Position numbers and translations under genes: made by a program
The notes under the pieces: generated by a model
What the model was told of the DNA's origin: nothing
Database searches by the model: none
The model's input: the letters and a program-made list of their open reading frames with translations, nothing else
Assembly: GCA_947504705.1 (NCBI GenBank)
Contig: CANNIA010000037.1
Span: forward strand, 1 to 35,830
DNA length: 35,830 nt
DNA from: Paracoccaceae bacterium
Lineage (GTDB): Bacteria > Pseudomonadota > Alphaproteobacteria > Rhodobacterales > Rhodobacteraceae
Direction: 5' to 3'
In this document: positions 33,221 through 35,830 of the stretch, piece after piece
How positions within the stretch are numbered: the stretch's first letter is position 1
Layout: each line of letters starts with the position of its first letter

Positions 33221-33838
33221 TCACTCCAGCGGATCGCCGTTCGCCTGAAGGATCAGCACGCCATGGTTGCTGTCATCGTCATCGTCGGTGATCAGCTTGG
33301 TGGTCACACCGGGCAGGGTGCCAAAGGCATCCGACAGCTTCTTCGGGAACCAGGTCGCAGGCATGTCTTCAAACCCCGGCGTTGCGCGCAGGATGGTCGA
33401 GGTGGCATTGGTGCACATCGATTTCGCAACCGCTCCATAGCCTTCGACCAGATGCAGCACATGCTCGGCCACTTGCGGCGAGACCAGGATCTTCTGTTCG
33501 ATCACGTCATAGGTCTCGCGCGCGTGGTAGTCGATGTAGAAGGCGATGGCCTTGTCGGTCATGCCGAAATGCACATCGTTCCGGATCGGCAGCTTCGGGT
33601 GGTACCAGGTTCCCGCCGGGTCAAACATCACCCGCTCCGAACCATTGACCAAGATCGCCGAATGCGCGCCCGACCCGGAGCCCTTGTTGATCACGGTGTA
33701 AAGCGTGATGTAGGTCGGCTCGCCCTCGGGGCTAAAGCGCGCGGCCTGAACTTCGGCATCCGGGGCCCAAGTGGGATCGGCGCCGCAAGAGGCCAGACCA
33801 AGAACAGCCACAAGGCAAAGCATCAAGCGCAGCATCAT
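33221..33838 (-). CDS. Hypothetical lipoprotein, possible papain-like fold
   Basis: This 205-residue exported protein has a signal plus lipobox VLGLASCGAD (Cys at about 19), so it is probably membrane anchored. The family is not recognised. TYITLYTVINKGSGSGAHSA with ILVNGSERVMFDPAGTWYH resembles the His-bearing strands of permuted NlpC/P60-like proteins, and KSMCTNATSTIL supplies a conserved-looking Cys before a helix; this is a guess from pattern. A DDDDD run precedes the C-terminus. It lies 24 bp after the cytochrome oxidase subunit IV gene and is probably cotranscribed with it. Confidence 0.7.
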   Translation of the reverse strand: MMLRLMLCLVAVLGLASCGADPTWAPDAEVQAARFSPEGEPTYITLYTVINKGSGSGAHSAILVNGSERVMFDPAGTWYHPKLPIRNDVHFGMTDKAIAFYIDYHARETYDVIEQKILVSPQVAEHVLHLVEGYGAVAKSMCTNATSTILRATPGFEDMPATWFPKKLSDAFGTLPGVTTKLITDDDDDSNHGVLILQANGDPLE

Positions 33839-33862
33839 GGCCCCCCGGGGTCGATTAAAGGA

Positions 33863-34012
33863 TCAGGCGTTGGTCAGCGCCATGAAAATCAACACGCCAA
33901 ATGAAATGCAGACCACCCAGATCGACATCCGGACAAAGCCCGCAAAGGTCTTTTCCTGCGCGCGTATATCCATCGAGCCATGCACATGCTCACTGTGGTG
34001 ATGATCGGCCAT
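33863..34012 (-). CDS. aa3-type cytochrome c oxidase subunit IV (49 residues)
   Basis: This short gene encodes MADHHHSEHVHGSMDIRAQE followed by KTFAGFVRMSIWVVCIS and a membrane helix to the C-terminus. The His-rich start, MDIRAQEKTFAGF signature and single transmembrane segment match the bacterial aa3-type oxidase subunit IV (COX4_pro_2) of Rhodobacter and Paracoccus, a small accessory subunit of the proton-pumping oxidase. aggaag lies six bases before ATG 34012. The main oxidase genes are not in the window, which is usual in this group. Confidence 0.88.
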   Translation of the reverse strand: MADHHHSEHVHGSMDIRAQEKTFAGFVRMSIWVVCISFGVLIFMALTNA

Positions 34013-34102
34013 GGTCGTCTTCCTCATGAATCAGCTTTTCCTGCCCATAGCCTATTCGGCCCGCCCTGTCACGACTCCCTGTCACGGGGTCGACAGGCGC
34101 TT

Positions 34103-34486
34103 TCACCCCGCCGAGCCGTCGCCCGACTCGCCGCCAATCCAACCCGGCTCAAGATTAAAGCCGATCCGGCGCGGCGGGTCCGACTCCACCTCTTTCGGCA
34201 CCGCCCGCAGGGTGACGGACAATTGGCTATAATGCTGGATCAACTGAGCCCGCGCCCCATCTTCATCGCGCCCGTAAAAGGTGATCATGTCTGGATCGAA
34301 ATAGCCAAGCCCCTCGATCCGCAACACACCCGCCTCATCCGCCGCCAGACCCAAAGCAATCTCGTGCTTGGCATCCAGTTGGCTTTCGAAATTGCGGATA
34401 TAGATCACCAGCCGGTCATGCGCCCATTCGGCGGGGCTTTTCGGCTTGGCAGGTTTTGCAGGTTTCTTCGTCGCGGCCTTGGCCAT
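34103..34486 (-). CDS. DUF6173-like protein
   Basis: This 127-residue protein opens MAKAATKKPAKPAKPKSP, a basic low-complexity tail, then EWAHDRLVIYIRNFESQLD, GVLRIEGLGYFDPDMITFYG and QLIQHYSQLSVTLRAVPKE. The pattern fits what I know as DUF6173 in Rhodobacterales; function unknown. The ATG at 34486 overlaps the stop of the upstream hydrolase (TAATG), so this start is chosen over one seven codons upstream. Cytoplasmic, with no signal or membrane segment. Confidence 0.7.
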   Translation of the reverse strand: MAKAATKKPAKPAKPKSPAEWAHDRLVIYIRNFESQLDAKHEIALGLAADEAGVLRIEGLGYFDPDMITFYGRDEDGARAQLIQHYSQLSVTLRAVPKEVESDPPRRIGFNLEPGWIGGESGDGSAG

Positions 34487-35511
34487 TACCGTCGTTCCCA
34501 TTCCCATGCACCATCCGTGCTCAAGGAACGTGAAACCAGCCCGCGCCGCAAGAGACAGTTGAGATGTGCCACCGCCTCGACCAGTGCCAACCCGTGCTCC
34601 GCCGGCCCGATCTCACGTTTGAACAGCGCCGGGAAACAGTCAACCGCCACGCGGGGCAGCGCAAGCAGATCAAGCAACCGGACAAGCGCGCTTTCGTGGT
34701 TTTCGATCATCTGCGGCAACCGGAACGGCAGGCCGGTGAAGGGCAGCTTGTGCCCCGGCAGGATCAGCTGATCGTCTCGGGCAAAGGCCTGAAACCGGCG
34801 GCAACTGTCCAGCCATTCGGTCAACGGGTCCGCATCAGGTTCGGTCGGATAGACCCCGATATTCGCCGATATCCCCGGTAGCAGCTGATCGCCGCCCAGC
34901 ACCAGCCCATCCTCAGACCACAGCGTCGCATGGTCCGGCGCATGGCCATGCCCGATCCGCACCACCCAGTCGCGCCCACCCGCCCGCAGGGTCTGCCCTT
35001 CCTCCAGCCGGGTGAAACCCAGCGGCAAAGGATCGACCACATCGGCAAAGTTGAAGGGCCGCTCACCGGTGCGTTTGGCCAGTTCCGCTTCGGAAAGCCC
35101 CGCCCGACGATAGAAGGTCAGCGCCTCGGGGCTGGGCCGGTCCTGCACATCCAAAGTCAGCATCCGCGCATAAAGCCATGCCGTGCGCGTCGCCAGAAGC
35201 TCGGCCCCCATCGCCTGAAACCAGCCCGCAAGGCCGACATGGTCGGGATGGTGATGGGTCAGGATCACCCGTTTCACCGGCTTGCCCCGCAACGGACCAA
35301 CCAACAAACGCTCCCAAATCGCCTTCGACCGTTTCGTCGACAGCCCGGCATCAACCAGAGTCCAGCCGTCGCCCTCATCCAGCGCGTAGATGTTCACATG
35401 GTCCAGCGCCATCGGCAGCGGCAGGCGTAGCCACAGCACGCCGGGCGCGACCTCCACCGCCTCGCCCTCGGCCGGTGGCGTCTGGAACGGATGCCTGATC
35501 CCCTCGCTCAC
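34486..35511 (-). CDS. Metallo-beta-lactamase-fold hydrolase with C-terminal winged helix
   Basis: This 341-residue MBL-fold protein has the zinc motif THHHPDHVGLAG, and further ligands HGHAPDHA, GGDQLL and the LPGHKLPF block. The C-terminus (ALVEAVAHLNCLLRRGLVSR) looks like the beta-lactamase-associated winged helix found in LACTB2-like hydrolases. It could cleave a thioester, RNA or other ester; undetermined. The start is GTG 35511 in a GTGA overlap with the acyl-CoA dehydrogenase stop, suggesting a fatty-acyl or amino-acid catabolic operon. Confidence 0.85.
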   Translation of the reverse strand: MSEGIRHPFQTPPAEGEAVEVAPGVLWLRLPLPMALDHVNIYALDEGDGWTLVDAGLSTKRSKAIWERLLVGPLRGKPVKRVILTHHHPDHVGLAGWFQAMGAELLATRTAWLYARMLTLDVQDRPSPEALTFYRRAGLSEAELAKRTGERPFNFADVVDPLPLGFTRLEEGQTLRAGGRDWVVRIGHGHAPDHATLWSEDGLVLGGDQLLPGISANIGVYPTEPDADPLTEWLDSCRRFQAFARDDQLILPGHKLPFTGLPFRLPQMIENHESALVRLLDLLALPRVAVDCFPALFKREIGPAEHGLALVEAVAHLNCLLRRGLVSRSLSTDGAWEWERR

Positions 35512-35830
35512 CCGGCCAGCGCCTCGACTGAAACCGCATACAGCCCCTCGGCCCCGTCCCGCGCCGCCCGCAACAACGCCGCATGTTCCGGCAAAAGCCG
35601 CCGGATCATCACCCGCGCCAAAGGCAGACGGCCCACATCAGCCAGCGCCGCCTTCAGATGCGCCTGCCCGCCCAGCACCAGCGCAAAGCCGCGCAAATAC
35701 GCCGCTGCCCCGGCAAAGCGGTCGTTCAGCGGCAGCGCCAGCAACGCTTCGGTCGCCTCACGCAAAGCCTCTGCCGCCCGCCAGACCTCGCCCGCCACAT
35801 CGCGAAGCGAAGCGCGAGCAACCTCCGCGC
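35508..35830 (-). CDS. Acyl-CoA dehydrogenase, C-terminal part (runs off right edge)
   Basis: The frame is open from the right edge to the TGA at 35508, about 106 residues. YLRGFALVLGGQAHLKAALAD followed by RLPLARVMIRRLLPEHAALL matches the extra C-terminal helical domain of long acyl-CoA dehydrogenases (PF12806-like). A GTG at 35798 could be mistaken for a start, but the frame continues upstream in the same style (AEVARASLRD), so this is a fragment of a larger gene. The active-site region is outside the window. Confidence 0.75.
   Translation of the reverse strand, partial: AEVARASLRDVAGEVWRAAEALREATEALLALPLNDRFAGAAAYLRGFALVLGGQAHLKAALADVGRLPLARVMIRRLLPEHAALLRAARDGAEGLYAVSVEALAG

Overview
The window reads as chromosome of a high-GC alphaproteobacterium of the Rhodobacteraceae/Paracoccaceae type (Rhodobacter, Tabrizicola or Gemmobacter-like). 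This is inferred from protein types, not a database search: a 49-residue aa3-type cytochrome c oxidase subunit IV, an alphaproteobacterial FtsK followed by LolA, HspQ, a mobA-mobB pair overlapping a conserved unknown gene, and a DUF6173-like protein. Closely packed genes with 4-bp start/stop overlaps are the rule.

Layout. (1) 1-1500 is insertion-sequence debris. The start of an IS5-type transposase interrupts an IS3-type orfB. The IS3 end in turn cuts into a lower-GC fucosyltransferase-like gene. (2) About 1636-6868 is a compact integrated element of about 5.2 kb on the minus strand. It has a frameshifted tyrosine integrase and a six-gene overlapping operon: AlpA-like regulator, small ORF, zinc-ribbon/Toprim primase, DUF3987 ATPase-like protein, winged-helix-like protein and a small ORF. 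No capsid, conjugation or cargo gene is visible, so it resembles a phage-satellite-like or minimal integrative element. (3) 7152-16724 is core chromosome: DEAD-box RNA helicase with a repetitive basic tail, a UbiH-family hydroxylase, an amidase, an aminotransferase and FtsK. (4) 16761-17555 is a foreign insert behind ftsK: an HNH endonuclease with homing-type repeats, followed by a second, degenerate copy of the ftsK 3' end. (5) 17648-24659 holds lolA, a lipoprotein transglycosylase, hspQ, an anti-sigma-antagonist/kinase pair, gamma-glutamyltransferase, free methionine sulfoxide reductase, a VOC protein, a homocysteine methyltransferase and an RluA-type pseudouridine synthase. (6) 24724-30489 holds redox and turnover genes: a membrane-anchored glutamate-synthase-domain protein, an Old Yellow Enzyme/dienoyl-CoA-reductase-type flavoprotein behind a perfect 24-bp palindrome, an MTA/SAH-nucleosidase-like protein and an aldehyde dehydrogenase. 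(7) 30573-33118 is a molybdenum cofactor cluster, mobA-mobB-unknown-GNAT, transcribed leftward. (8) 33221-35830 holds a lipoprotein, the COX subunit IV, a DUF6173-like protein, a metallo-beta-lactamase-fold hydrolase and the C-terminus of an acyl-CoA dehydrogenase running off the right edge.

The least ordinary signals are the duplicated ftsK tail around the HNH gene, the compact mobile operon with an mRNA hairpin that could hide its first ribosome binding site, a pair of matching 28-bp palindromes 14 kb apart just after stop codons, an 87-bp nested inverted repeat at the lolA/transglycosylase junction, and the 24-bp operator-like palindrome. No tRNA, rRNA or CRISPR array was recognised.
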